Origin: Catenulispora pinistramenti
GTDB taxonomy: Bacteria > Actinomycetota > Actinomycetes > Streptomycetales > Catenulisporaceae
Length of the DNA stretch: 64,000 bases
NCBI RefSeq assembly: GCF_018274385.1
Contig: NZ_JAAFYZ010000011.1
Location: 1-64,000 of the forward strand
Direction: 5' to 3'
Positions 7,797 to 16,512 of this stretch are shown here, one piece after another (the stretch's first letter is position 1; each line of letters opens with the position of its first letter). The notes beneath the pieces are model-generated. The model did no database searches. It had not been told where the DNA came from and saw only the letters and a program-made list of their open reading frames with translations. The position numbers were made by a program, and so were the translations under genes.

Positions 7797-8720
7797 ATGG
7801 GACAGGCGTGGGGTTTCGGAAAGTATGGCGGGCCCGAGGTGCAGGAGTTCTTCGACCGTCCCGATCCCGTCCCCGGTCGTGGCGAGGTGTTGATCCGGGT
7901 TGACGTCGCCGGCGTGAACCCCCTGGACCACCTGCTGCGCTCGGGTCTGGTTCCCGGACTCGACGGCGGGCGTCCGTTTCCCCGCGTGCTGGGCATGGAG
8001 GCAGCGGGAACCGTTCTCGCCCGGGGCGAGGACGTCGACGGGCTCGAGGTGGGTGACGCGGTCTTCGGCTTCGCGCTTACCGGTGGCGGCACCTATGCCG
8101 AGACGACGGTGCTGTCCGCGCCCAACACCGCGCGCATTCCGGCGGGCCTGTCCGCGACCGTGGCGGCAACGCTGCCGGTAGCCGGGACGACCGCGGTGGA
8201 CGCGCTCGACCAGCTCGGCCTGCCCGCTGGTGCCACGGTCCTGGTCAACGGGGTCGGGGGTGGGGTCGGCCTGGCCGTCGCCCGGCTGGCCATCGGGCGC
8301 GAGCTGCGTGTGATCGGCACCGGGAGTACCGCCAAGCGCGAGCACGCCGAGGCCATCGGGGTGCGGTTCATCGACTACACCGCCGAGGACGTCGTCGCCG
8401 CGGCACGCGAGCTGGTTCCGGACGGCTTCGACGGGATCGTCGACCTGGCCGGAGGCACCTCGCTGCGGACGGTCGCCCCGCTGGCTCGGGAGCCCCGCAA
8501 CGTCATCGCGGTGGGTGATATGTCCGTACCCGATCTCGGTGGGCGTTTCGTCGAGCGTCGCCTCGACCGCGAGAACCTGGAACGGTCCGCCCAGCTGACC
8601 CTCGACGGAGTCCTCGCGCCCGTGATCACCGCGGTCCATCCACTCTCCGACGCCCCAGCCGCCCTCGCCACCGTCGAGAACGGTCACACTGCGGGCAAGG
8701 TTGTCATCAAGGTGGCATGA
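7797..8720 (+). CDS. Zinc-independent NADPH:quinone oxidoreductase (MDR family)
   Basis: 307 residues of the medium-chain dehydrogenase superfamily. The GroES-like domain includes GRGEVLIRVDVAGVNPLDHLLRSG and the MEAAGTV segment, then the Rossmann domain has VLVNGVGGGVGLAVARLA as cofactor-binding loop near residues 150-165. The catalytic-zinc and structural-zinc cysteines of alcohol dehydrogenases are absent, which points to quinone or enone reduction with NADPH. Start ATG 7797 precedes a normal family N-terminus. As a passenger of the insertion element beside a MerR regulator it could give protection against an electrophile, but the substrate cannot be read from sequence. Confidence 0.88.
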   Translation: MGQAWGFGKYGGPEVQEFFDRPDPVPGRGEVLIRVDVAGVNPLDHLLRSGLVPGLDGGRPFPRVLGMEAAGTVLARGEDVDGLEVGDAVFGFALTGGGTYAETTVLSAPNTARIPAGLSATVAATLPVAGTTAVDALDQLGLPAGATVLVNGVGGGVGLAVARLAIGRELRVIGTGSTAKREHAEAIGVRFIDYTAEDVVAAARELVPDGFDGIVDLAGGTSLRTVAPLAREPRNVIAVGDMSVPDLGGRFVERRLDRENLERSAQLTLDGVLAPVITAVHPLSDAPAALATVENGHTAGKVVIKVA

Positions 8721-8798
8721 GAAGTTCCCGGCCCAGGCGTACGCCGACACCCATCAGCTATTCGTGATCTTTCATATGGGAAGATCTCGGTATGCCTG

Positions 8799-10035
8799 GT
8801 GGGGATGGCTTGTTCTCATCTGGCGGGGTTCGTTGCCGAGTTGGTCGACGGGGTGTTGGACCTGTCCCCGATCCTGGCGTCCTACACCGAGAGCCGCGGG
8901 TTCCCGCCGTATGACCCGCGGCTGATGATGCGGCTGCTGATCTACGGCTACACCACCGGGGTGCGGTCCTCGCGGACGATCGCGCGCAAGTGCGTGGACG
9001 ATGTGGCGTTCCGCTACCTCGCGGCGCGCTGGACGGCACAAAGCTTGAGGCAAACGCCTCCAAACACAAGGCGATGAGCTACGCCCGGCTGGTAGACAAG
9101 GAGGAGCAGGTCGAGGCGGAGATCGCGGAGCTGGAAGCCGCCGCGGCCGCGCTGCTGGCCGACGCCGCCGCGACCGACGCCGCCGAGGACGCCAAGTTCG
9201 AAGCGAACAGCAAGGACACCGACCTGCCCGCCGAGCCGGACCGCAGGGAGAAGCGCCTGGCCCGGTTGCAGGCCGCCCGCGCGCAGATCGAAGCCGAGGC
9301 CGCCGAGCAGGCGCGCATACACGCCGAAGACAAGGAGCGCCGACGCCGGCAGCGATCCTGCGGCGACGACCTCGCGGCCGTTGAAGCCGCCAGCGACAAG
9401 GCCGCCGCATCCGCCAGACCGAAGAACAAGGCGCAGGCCAACTTCACCGGCCCGGAATCGCTGATCATGAAGAACAACGACGGCGCCTACATCCATGCCT
9501 ACAACGCCCAGGCCGTCGTGGATGACGCGCACCAGATCATCACCGCCGCCGACGTCACAACCAACCCGGCCGACGCGCTGAACTACACCCGGATGCTCGA
9601 CCAGTCCGCCGCAACACCGGCATCCACGCACGTCAGGTGTTGGTCGACGCAGGCTACTGCTCCGAGGCGAACCTCGCCGCCGCAGCCGAGCGCACCGCCG
9701 AGCACGGCACCGACACCTTCATGGCCACAGGACGGCTGGCCCACGATGAGGAGGTCCCGGCCGCCCCGCGTGGACGCATCCGCAAAGACGCCACGCTGCG
9801 CGAGCGCATGGCCCGCAAGCTGCGCACCAAGCCCGGACGCGCCGCCTACTCCCGCCGCAAAGCCATCGTCGAAACCGTATTCGGTCAGATCATGATCTGC
9901 CAGAACGGCCGCGAACCCCTGCTGCGAGGCGAGGCCGGAGCTCGTGGGGAATGGCGGCCGCTCGCCGCCTGCCACAACCTGCGCAAGATCTTCCGCCACA
10001 CCGGATGCGCCGGGCTGGCCGCCGCCCGGGCCTGA
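8799..10035 (+). pseudogene. IS1182-like transposase, decayed
   Basis: Recognisable pieces in order: ASYTESRG..YDPRLMMRLLIYGYTTGVRSS (8870-8980), ALDGTKLEANASKHKAMSYARL (about 9027-9090), a Glu/Ala-rich coiled region, then VDAGYCSEANL and the C-terminal YSRRKAIVETVFGQ. Three lesions are visible. The N-terminus is missing before 8799. An internal deletion with frame change at about 9025 joins YLAAR to ALDGTK, losing the NAPDHRTIARFR-type segment. A one-base loss near 9612-9616 shifts frame before VLVDAGYC. It therefore cannot make active transposase. It sits at the right end of the insertion element, next to the 15-bp terminal repeat. Confidence 0.85.
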
Positions 10036-10181
10036 CAGCCCGGCGGCACCCCGCCAGGCTGACTCGACAACACACCAGACCCAGAGACAAACGCCCGGGG
10101 CCCTCCTCGACATCGTCACCAGCCCCGACCCAGTCGTCACGAACCCTCGACGGCTTGTCCGCTACTGACCCACGCTCCTAG

Positions 10182-10209
10182 CCGGAACCCCCAGGAATCA
10201 ATCCTCTGG
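10182..10209. repeat. Inverted-repeat element, copy A, right end
   Basis: CCGGAACCCCCAGGAATCAA begins here and matches the right end of the intact copy at 47501-47528. Together with 6924-7111 it makes one element split by the insertion. Confidence 0.8.
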
Positions 10210-10216
10210 CGACGTC

Positions 10217-11896
10217 TCAGCGCAGCGCCACCCGCCGCGCCAACCCCAGCGGCAGCCCGCCGGAGCCCGCGATCGTGTCGTGGAACTGCTTCAGCGTCCC
10301 CTTGCCCTGCTTCAGATACTCCGCGCGGATCGCCTCGATCTCCAGGCACCCCGTCAGGTACGACGCCGCCTGCGTCGGCCACGCGCAGTAGCGGTTCACC
10401 TCGCCCTTGGCCGTCTCCGGCGTCAGCGTCGCCTTCGAGGCCATGAACTTCTCGGCCTCCTCGATGCTCATCTCCCCGGTGTGCAGCGCGGTGTCGGCCA
10501 CGATCCGCGCCGCGCGGAAGATGCGCGCGTCCAGGTGCCCCAGCTCGTGCCGCGGGTCGGCGAAGTAGCCCTGCTCGCGCATGGCGGTCTCGATGTAGAG
10601 GCCCCAGCCCTCCATGAAGTAGGACGTGGTGAACGTGCTGCGCACCAGCCGCCCCTGCTCGGCCAGCCACGACAGGTGCCAGTGGTGCCCCGGGTACGCC
10701 TCGTGGACGGCGATCGTCGGCATCGTCACGCGGGCGTTGGTCTTCAGCCGGCCCAGGACCGCCTCCGGCGAGGAGCCCGCCGGCGTGAACGGCACGTTGA
10801 ACACGCCGGTGCGGGACGGTGTCAGCGCCGGCGGCCGGCTGTAGGACGCCACCGACAGCACCGCGCGCAGGAACTCCGGGCCCGGCTGCACCAGGCATTC
10901 CTCGCCCTGCGCGAACGTCACCAGGTCGTGGTCCGCGGTGAACTGCCGGGCCCTGGCCGTCTCGGCCCGGTACTCCGCGAGCATCGCCTCCTCGGTCGGC
11001 GCGGTGTCTTCGCAGAGTGCTTCCATCGTCGCCCGCCAGTCCCGGGACCCGCCGGGGATCCGCGCGGCCAGCTCCCGCATCTCGGCGTTCAGCCCTTCGT
11101 ACGCCGCCTGGCCGCGCCGGTGCAGCTCCGCGGTGTCGTAGCCGAGCATCTCGACCTCTTGCAGCAGCCGCGAGTACGTCGCCTCGCCGAGCCGCCAGTC
11201 ACCTTCGCAGCGTTCTGCGAAGTCGGCCAGGAACGTCGCCAGTTCGTCGAACGCGACGGCGGCCGGCTCGGCGGCCTCGGCCAGTTCGGCCCGCAGCGCC
11301 GGGTCTTCGACCATCGCCGGCAGCGACTCGGTCACGAACCCGCGACCGGTGCGCGCCTGACCCAACGCCCGCTCCACCAACAGCTTCGGCGCCACGCCCG
11401 GATCCAGATTGCGACGGCAGGCCGCCAGCGCCTCCGGCACCTGCTTCAGCTTGGCCAGCGACTCCTCGACCAGGCGCGCCTCGGGCCGGGTCTTCTGCTG
11501 CAACGGGAGGTAGAGGCCGTACAAGGTGGGGGACACGGATTCGGCCGGATCCCGGCGCCACATCTGGCGTTCGGCCATGATGCCGTGCTTGCGCAGTTGG
11601 GCCCGGACCAGGTCGCGGTCGATGCCGTCCTCGAAGTCGCCGACGCTCTCGGACACGGCCCCGGCGGCCCCGGCAGCGCCGTCGGCCCCGGCCAACGCGT
11701 CCAGCTTCGCCAGCTGTTCGGCCGCCTCGCGGGCCCGGCGTTCGAAACCCTCGGCCGAGTGGTCGCCGAGGGTGGTCGTGTGGTCCGGGTCGCCGGAACC
11801 CATCACCGTGGCCGAGACCGGATACGCGTTCAGGTACCAGCCCACCGCCTCGGCGACCGCCGACGCCACCGGGTTCTGGGAGTCCTCAGTCGTCAT
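10217..11896 (-). CDS. DUF885 family protein, probable metallopeptidase-like
   Basis: 559 residues from ATG 11896. The family motif HEAYPGHHWH, with HExxPGHH as the presumed metal-binding site, lies in the C-terminal third. The downstream FMEGWGLYIE has the glutamate expected as a further ligand, and LGHLDARIFRAARIVADT follows. DUF885 proteins are all-helical and resemble M3/M32-type peptidases. No signal peptide is visible, so it is probably cytoplasmic. A longer open frame exists upstream to 12022, but 11896 gives the family N-terminus (SQNPVASAVAEAVGWYL). It is monocistronic, ending just beside the repeat element. Confidence 0.85.
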   Translation of the reverse strand: MTTEDSQNPVASAVAEAVGWYLNAYPVSATVMGSGDPDHTTTLGDHSAEGFERRAREAAEQLAKLDALAGADGAAGAAGAVSESVGDFEDGIDRDLVRAQLRKHGIMAERQMWRRDPAESVSPTLYGLYLPLQQKTRPEARLVEESLAKLKQVPEALAACRRNLDPGVAPKLLVERALGQARTGRGFVTESLPAMVEDPALRAELAEAAEPAAVAFDELATFLADFAERCEGDWRLGEATYSRLLQEVEMLGYDTAELHRRGQAAYEGLNAEMRELAARIPGGSRDWRATMEALCEDTAPTEEAMLAEYRAETARARQFTADHDLVTFAQGEECLVQPGPEFLRAVLSVASYSRPPALTPSRTGVFNVPFTPAGSSPEAVLGRLKTNARVTMPTIAVHEAYPGHHWHLSWLAEQGRLVRSTFTTSYFMEGWGLYIETAMREQGYFADPRHELGHLDARIFRAARIVADTALHTGEMSIEEAEKFMASKATLTPETAKGEVNRYCAWPTQAASYLTGCLEIEAIRAEYLKQGKGTLKQFHDTIAGSGGLPLGLARRVALR

Positions 11897-12061
11897 GGGC
11901 CGACCGTAGCGCCCCAAGAGCGCCGGCGGCGTGCAGGTCCCCCTTGACCGACCCTGGACTTCGGCCCGGACCGATACCGATGGCGTGACACCGGCCCGGA
12001 CCGGCCCGGACCTTCGTGCCACGCCATCGGTTGTCGGCGCTGGAACGGCGCTGGAACGAAG

Positions 12062-12865
12062 CTAGAACGAAGCGTTCGTCACCCAGTGGTCCAACAGCGT
12101 GTGGTCGCCCAGCGCCTCGATCTGCGTGGCCCCCGGCGCGCGCCGTCCCCAGACGAACAGGTACAGCTCGCCGACCGGTCCGCGCACCGCCGCCGCGCCC
12201 TTGGCGTGCGCGCGGCGCCAGCGGAAGCCGTTCGGCTCCAAGGTGATCAGCCACTCGGCGCGCTCCTCGGCGGACGCCGCCGGGTCGCCGTCGGTGGCGT
12301 GCAGGTGCACCGTCTCGCCGTCCCCGGTCAGGGTCCTGACCTTCGGGGCGAACGCCGCCGCCGCGGGCAGGACGGTCAGGAACTCGTCGATGCCGTCGGC
12401 CGCCACCGCCGGGTCGTACTCCGGAGCGCGGCCCAGCGCCAGCTCCATGTCCCCGCGGTGCACGGCGGTCTCGTGCAGCATCCGCCGGGCCCAGAACCGG
12501 GCGTGCTGGTCCGGGCCCCAGGACCACACCGGCTTGTCCGGACCGGCTTCGCGGACGGCGCGCGCCAGGTCCTCGGCGCCCTCGCGGATCCAGGCGCCGT
12601 AGCCGCCGTAGGAGTCGGGGAAGCCCAGGTCCAGGCTGCGCGGGTTGACCGCCTCGCCGTCCGGCGAGCGCACGATCGCGGCCGCCCAGCGGTGCGCGGT
12701 GCCGATGTGCCGCGCGACCTTGCGCACGGTCCAGCCCGGGCAGGAGGGGGTCGGCTGGCCCCAGTCGTCGGCGCCGAGGCCGTCGAGCAGCGCCGCCGCG
12801 CGCTCCGCCTCAGCGGTGAATCGGTCCGTGTGGACGAGGTGCGGGTTGGCCGTCTCGCTCATCAT
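12062..12865 (-). CDS. Maleylpyruvate isomerase/mycothiol-dependent (DinB-like) enzyme
   Basis: 267 residues. The N-terminal helical domain has LDGLGADDWGQPTPSCPGWTVRKVARHIGTAHRW, the typical metal/mycothiol-binding module of this family, with a second conserved His in MLHETAVHRGDMELALG. The C-terminal half matches the MDMPI_C type. Such enzymes use mycothiol as cofactor, e.g. for isomerisation or thiol transfer; the substrate is unknown. ATG 12865 was chosen because GGAAGG stands 7 bp upstream; an in-frame ATG lies at 12880. The presence of the family supports an actinobacterial host, since mycothiol is restricted to that group. Confidence 0.85.
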   Translation of the reverse strand: MMSETANPHLVHTDRFTAEAERAAALLDGLGADDWGQPTPSCPGWTVRKVARHIGTAHRWAAAIVRSPDGEAVNPRSLDLGFPDSYGGYGAWIREGAEDLARAVREAGPDKPVWSWGPDQHARFWARRMLHETAVHRGDMELALGRAPEYDPAVAADGIDEFLTVLPAAAAFAPKVRTLTGDGETVHLHATDGDPAASAEERAEWLITLEPNGFRWRRAHAKGAAAVRGPVGELYLFVWGRRAPGATQIEALGDHTLLDHWVTNASF

Positions 12866-13257
12866 CGGCTTGCCTTCCATCGGTGGTCTCGGGCGCCGCC
12901 TGGGTACCGGGCGGGAGTCGCGTCCGGGACGACGGCGTGAGGGGACGAGTCATCGGTGGTGAACGGATATGGAATTGGTCGTGGACGTCGGTGCGCCCAG
13001 GAGGAACATTGGACCACCGCGGGGCGGGCCGCCACCCCCGGACGTGTGATCATCGTCTCTTGCGTCCGCGCGGTTCCCGACCATCTTCCCCGCCGGGACC
13101 GCCCCCACACCTGCAACGCAGGTCCGACTGCGGCGCGAGTCAGGGGACGTCCGGCGCGTACGGTTTCCGCCGGGTAGCGCCGGTGCGTAACAATCGGGCA
13201 AAGGAACCGGGCCTCACCGACCACGGTGCGGGCTCCGGACGATCGGGAGGCGCTCGC
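12866..13257. other. Divergent intergenic region with a possible 26-codon ORF
   Basis: About 390 bp between two divergent genes. Nothing longer than 26 codons with convincing codon use is visible. ATG 12969 to TGA 13049 would encode a Pro/Gly-rich peptide beginning MELVVDVGAPRRN. It could be a leader peptide or chance. No clear hairpin or repeat was seen. Confidence 0.25.
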
Positions 13258-14154
13258 GTGGGACTGGCATGGGGCTTGGCTGCGGCGGTCGTCTGCGCGC
13301 TCGCCTACGGGGCGGCGACGGTGTTCCAGGCGATCGGCGCCGCGCGCACCAAGGACACCGCCGGGGCCGGCGTGGACCCGCGGGTGTTGATCAGGGCCCT
13401 GTCCCAGCTGCCGTTCCTGGCCGGCGTCGGCATGGACACCGTGGGACTGGTCGCGGACCTGGTGGCGCTGGAGAAGCTGCCGCTGTTCGCGGTGCAGGCC
13501 ATCATGAACTGCTCGCTGGCGGTCACCGCGCTGCTCGCGGTGCCGCTGCTGAAGGCCAAGCTGAGCCGGAGGGACTGGATCGCGGTCGGCACGGTGGTGC
13601 TCGGCCTGATCCTGGTCGGGATCTCGGCCGGCGCCGAGTCTCCGGTGCACGTGGGCCGGGACGTGCACTGGGGTCTGCTGGTCGCCGTCGTGGTCCTGAT
13701 CGCCGGGTCGTTCTTCGCGATCTGGAAGCTCGGCGGGAACCCGGTGGTGCTCGCGGCGTTCGCCGGGTCGCTGTTCGGGGCGTTCGCGATCTGTGTGCGG
13801 ATCCTGCCGGACCTGCATCCGGTGGCGCTGCTGACCGACCCCGCGGCCTACGCCGGGGTGATCGCCTCGATCACCGGGTTCCTGTTCTTCACCACGGCGC
13901 TCCAGCGCGGTTCGGTGACGATGGCCACGGCGACGCTGGTGGTCGGGGAGACCGGGCTGCCGGCGCTGCTCGGGTTCACGCTGTTCCACGACCACACGCG
14001 GCACGGGTTCGTGCCGGTGGCCGTGGTCGGGTTCCTGTGCGCGGTCGGCGGCGCGGTGGCGTTGTCGCGGTTCGGGGAGGCCGAACCGCATCAGTCGGGC
14101 CCCGGCGACGGTCAGGACGTGGGGGCGGTCTCCGAGTCGTCGGCGACCAAGTGA
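13258..14154 (+). CDS. DMT-superfamily (EamA-like) membrane transporter
   Basis: 298 residues, almost entirely hydrophobic, with about nine or ten membrane segments. It starts with GLAWGLAAAVVCALAYGAATVFQA and has paired-repeat organisation typical of drug/metabolite transporters or related magnesium-transporter-like (NIPA) proteins. GTG 13258 is well supported by CGGGAGG 7 bp upstream. The hydrophilic tail overlaps the convergent DedA gene by 43 bp. The substrate is unknown. The KLSRRDWIAVGTVVLGLILVG segment matches the loop-helix between the two halves in this superfamily. Confidence 0.8.
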   Translation: MGLAWGLAAAVVCALAYGAATVFQAIGAARTKDTAGAGVDPRVLIRALSQLPFLAGVGMDTVGLVADLVALEKLPLFAVQAIMNCSLAVTALLAVPLLKAKLSRRDWIAVGTVVLGLILVGISAGAESPVHVGRDVHWGLLVAVVVLIAGSFFAIWKLGGNPVVLAAFAGSLFGAFAICVRILPDLHPVALLTDPAAYAGVIASITGFLFFTTALQRGSVTMATATLVVGETGLPALLGFTLFHDHTRHGFVPVAVVGFLCAVGGAVALSRFGEAEPHQSGPGDGQDVGAVSESSATK

Positions 14155-14879
14155 AGGCCGACCCGCTGCTGCGGCTCGCCGTGCACCGGCTCGCTCTGCA
14201 CTGACTCGCCGTGCACCGACTCGCCCCGCACTGACTGGACCTCCGCCGACTCGGCGGGCCGCGCCGAGCCCTTGCGGCGCTTGAGCACGAACAGCGCCAC
14301 CCCGGCCACCACGATCAGGCCCAACAGCACGTAGCTGACCAGCGAGGCGTAGTGCTCGACCTTGTGCCAGGCGTTGCCCGCGGCATAGCCCAGAAGAGTG
14401 AATCCGGTGGCCCAGACGATGCCGCCGAGCGCGTTCCAGAACAGGAACTTCCGGTAGGGGATCCGCGACACCCCGCACAGCCCCGGCACCAGCGCCCGCA
14501 GTGCCGCCGCGAACCGGCCGGTGAACACCGCCTTGCCGCCGAGCCGGTTGATCAGCTGCTTGCCCTGCTCGATGTGCTCGGGCTTGACGAACCGGGCCGG
14601 CAGCCTGGTCAGCAGGCTGTCGCCCCACTTCTTGCCGACCTCGTAGCCGACGCTGTCGCCGATCACCGCGCCCAGGATCGCCGCGGCCAGCGCCACGCCC
14701 AGGTTGACCTTCCCGCTGAAGGCCAGGAAGCCGCCGATCACCACGGCGATCTCGCCGGGGATCAGGAAGCCCAGGAAGACCGAGGCCTCCAGGGCGGGCA
14801 GCAGGAAGACCAACACCAGCGCGGCCGGGCCGGGCATCTTCTGCAGCGTGTCCGCGATCCAGGTCAGTAGGGCTCCCAT
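14112..14879 (-). CDS. DedA family membrane protein
   Basis: 255 residues. Family marks include FLLPALEASVFLGFLIPGE, the GDSVGYEVGKKWG loop, and FTGRFAAALRALVPGLCGVSRIPYRKFLFWNALGGIVWA. The ALEASVFLG acidic residue and the FxGRF-R pair are the conserved charged residues of DedA/SNARE-associated proteins, which act in lipid (undecaprenyl-phosphate or phosphatidyl) flipping in characterised members. The C-terminus after about residue 208 is a hydrophilic tail with imperfect repeats of the type SVHGE/SVQSEP. ATG 14879 was chosen; TTG 14888 is in frame, and neither has a strong ribosome-binding site. It overlaps the convergent transporter gene by 43 bp. Confidence 0.88.
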   Translation of the reverse strand: MGALLTWIADTLQKMPGPAALVLVFLLPALEASVFLGFLIPGEIAVVIGGFLAFSGKVNLGVALAAAILGAVIGDSVGYEVGKKWGDSLLTRLPARFVKPEHIEQGKQLINRLGGKAVFTGRFAAALRALVPGLCGVSRIPYRKFLFWNALGGIVWATGFTLLGYAAGNAWHKVEHYASLVSYVLLGLIVVAGVALFVLKRRKGSARPAESAEVQSVRGESVHGESVQSEPVHGEPQQRVGLHLVADDSETAPTS

Positions 14880-14959
14880 AACGGTCAAGCTTAGGCGCTC
14901 GGAATTCTGGGCGGGACGTGCGAAGGTCGCCGGTCGGGATCATCCCTGAGGATGACCTT

Positions 14960-15370
14960 TCACGCGGGCGAGGGCACCCGGGTCCACGCCTTGACGATGT
15001 CCCGGACCGAGATCATGCCGACCACCTCGTCGCCGTCCACCACGATCAGGTGCCGGAAGCCGCCCCGGGTCATCGCCTCGGCGGCCTGGTCCAGGGTCCA
15101 GCGCGGGGTGGCGAAGACGACGTCGGAGGTCAGGTGCGCCTCCACGGCCTCGGTGTCGGCGTCCAGCCCGGCGCCGAGCGCGTGCAGGATGTCCCGCTCG
15201 GTGATGATCCCGATCCCCGCGGTCTCGGGGTTGTGCATCACGGCGCTGCCGACGCCGCGCTGGGTCATCCGCAGGGCGGCCTGCCGCAGGGTGTGGCGCG
15301 GGCCGATCATGAGGATCTCGGTGGACATGGCTTCGCGGACGTGGTCGTGGCGGTTGGGGATGGCGGACAT
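14960..15370 (-). CDS. Two-CBS-domain protein
   Basis: 136 residues containing two CBS motifs and little else. The first spans about residues 12-68 (MIGPRHTLRQAALRMTQRGVGSAVMHN, GIITERDIL), the second about 78-130 (VVFATPRWTLDQAAEAMTRGGFRHLIVVDGDEVVGMISVRDIV). Stand-alone CBS pairs bind adenine nucleotides and act as energy sensors, or have no assigned role. It is transcribed on the minus strand with its own start region, and the upstream neighbour hisN-like gene is separated by 129 bp. Confidence 0.88.
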   Translation of the reverse strand: MSAIPNRHDHVREAMSTEILMIGPRHTLRQAALRMTQRGVGSAVMHNPETAGIGIITERDILHALGAGLDADTEAVEAHLTSDVVFATPRWTLDQAAEAMTRGGFRHLIVVDGDEVVGMISVRDIVKAWTRVPSPA

Positions 15371-15499
15371 GGTCGCTCCCTGATGATTCGCCTCGGGGTG
15401 GGGGGAGGTGGTGGGTCCCGGTGGCCGACGGGCCCTCTCTTCACAAATTCACATGCGAGGAAGGCGTTGGCAAGGCGAAACGGGGGAGATCTTTCAGCG

Positions 15500-16303
15500 T
15501 CACCCTTCCAGCTGCTGGCCGCCCACGTAATAGAGCAATTCCTCGTGCAGGATCCCGTTGGAGCTGGCGGCCGAACCGCCGAGCACCCCGGGCGCCCCGT
15601 CCACCGAGGTGAACGTGCCGCCGGCCTCGGTGACGATCACCGCCAGCGCCGCCATGTCCCACAGCGACAGCTCCGGCTCGGCCGCCAGGTCGCAGGCCCC
15701 CTCGGCGACCAGCATGTGCGACCAGAAGTCGCCGTAGGCGCGGGTCCGCCAGCAGGCGCGGGACAGGTCCAGGAAGGCGTCGAGCTTGCCGTACTCCTCC
15801 CAGGAGACCGTGGAGCTGTAGGCCAACGAGGCGTCGGCTATCGCCGTGACCTTGGAGACGTGGCAGCGGGCCGCCGAGGCCAGCGAACGGCCGGTGAACG
15901 CGCCGCCGCCCTTGGCCGCCCACCAGCGCCGGCCCAGCGCCGGGGCCGACACCACACCGGCCACCACCTCCTCGCCCTCCATCAGGCCGATGAGGGTGGC
16001 CCAGACCGGGACCCCGCGTACGTAGTTCTTGGTGCCGTCGATGGGATCGATGATCCACTTGCGCCCGGTGGCGCCGGCCGCGGTCTCGCCGAACTCCTCG
16101 CCCAGCATGGCGTCGCGCGGGCGGGCCCGGGACAGCGCCGAGCGGATCGCCTCCTCGGCCGCCTTGTCGGCGTCGGAGACCGGGGTCATGTCGGGCTTGG
16201 ACTCCACCCTCAAGTCGCGGGCCTTGTACCGGCCCATGGTGATGGCGTCGGCGGAGTCCGCGAGGACGTGGCCCAGCCGGAGGTCGTCGTCGAAGGCGGT
16301 CAT
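15500..16303 (-). CDS. hisN: Histidinol-phosphatase, inositol-monophosphatase family
   Basis: 267 residues. Metal-binding motifs are present in order: GEEFGE (about residue 88), WIIDPIDGTKNYVRG (about 103-117) and LWDMAALAVIVTEAGGTF (about 214-231). The combination VESKPDMTPVSDADKAAEE and RAYGDFWSHMLVAEGACD is what I recognise from actinobacterial HisN enzymes, which dephosphorylate L-histidinol phosphate in histidine synthesis. Other IMPase-family substrates cannot be excluded without alignment. The gene is alone and not near other his genes in view. It diverges from a Ser-rich protein gene across about 210 bp. Confidence 0.85.
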   Translation of the reverse strand: MTAFDDDLRLGHVLADSADAITMGRYKARDLRVESKPDMTPVSDADKAAEEAIRSALSRARPRDAMLGEEFGETAAGATGRKWIIDPIDGTKNYVRGVPVWATLIGLMEGEEVVAGVVSAPALGRRWWAAKGGGAFTGRSLASAARCHVSKVTAIADASLAYSSTVSWEEYGKLDAFLDLSRACWRTRAYGDFWSHMLVAEGACDLAAEPELSLWDMAALAVIVTEAGGTFTSVDGAPGVLGGSAASSNGILHEELLYYVGGQQLEG

Positions 16304-16512
16304 GGGTCACACGATAGGGCGAATCCGCGACTCGCCGCGCCGGCCTCCCAGGATCCGCGCGCCATGCTCACTAGGCTGGCCGTATCTTCCGACGAACATC
16401 ACCCCCAGGCCCGACGCCGTCACGACGGACACCGATCCCGTCGCCGCGGCGCCTTCGTTCCTGGCTGGGTTTCGGCGAGGACGCGACCACCGGCGCGGAC
16501 GGGCGTCCGGCC

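Larger units (their letters stand above)
7112..10181 (+). mobile_element. Insertion element with passenger genes, inside repeat copy A
   Basis: GAGCGTGGGTCAGTA at 7116-7130 is repeated exactly, inverted, at 10163-10177. Each end is bordered by CTAG (7112-7115 and 10178-10181), which fits a 4-bp target duplication. Removing 7116-10181 rejoins the two halves of repeat copy A, so the whole block entered, or grew, inside that repeat. Contents, all on the plus strand: MerR regulator, quinone oxidoreductase, and an IS1182-like transposase pseudogene. An insertion sequence carrying unrelated passenger genes is uncommon. It now looks immobile unless helped in trans. Confidence 0.8.

Noticed and set aside
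12862-14943. Long minus-strand frame opposite the DMT transporter
   Set aside because: Composition is Arg/Gly/Gln-rich shadow coding; the transporter and DedA proteins account for the region.
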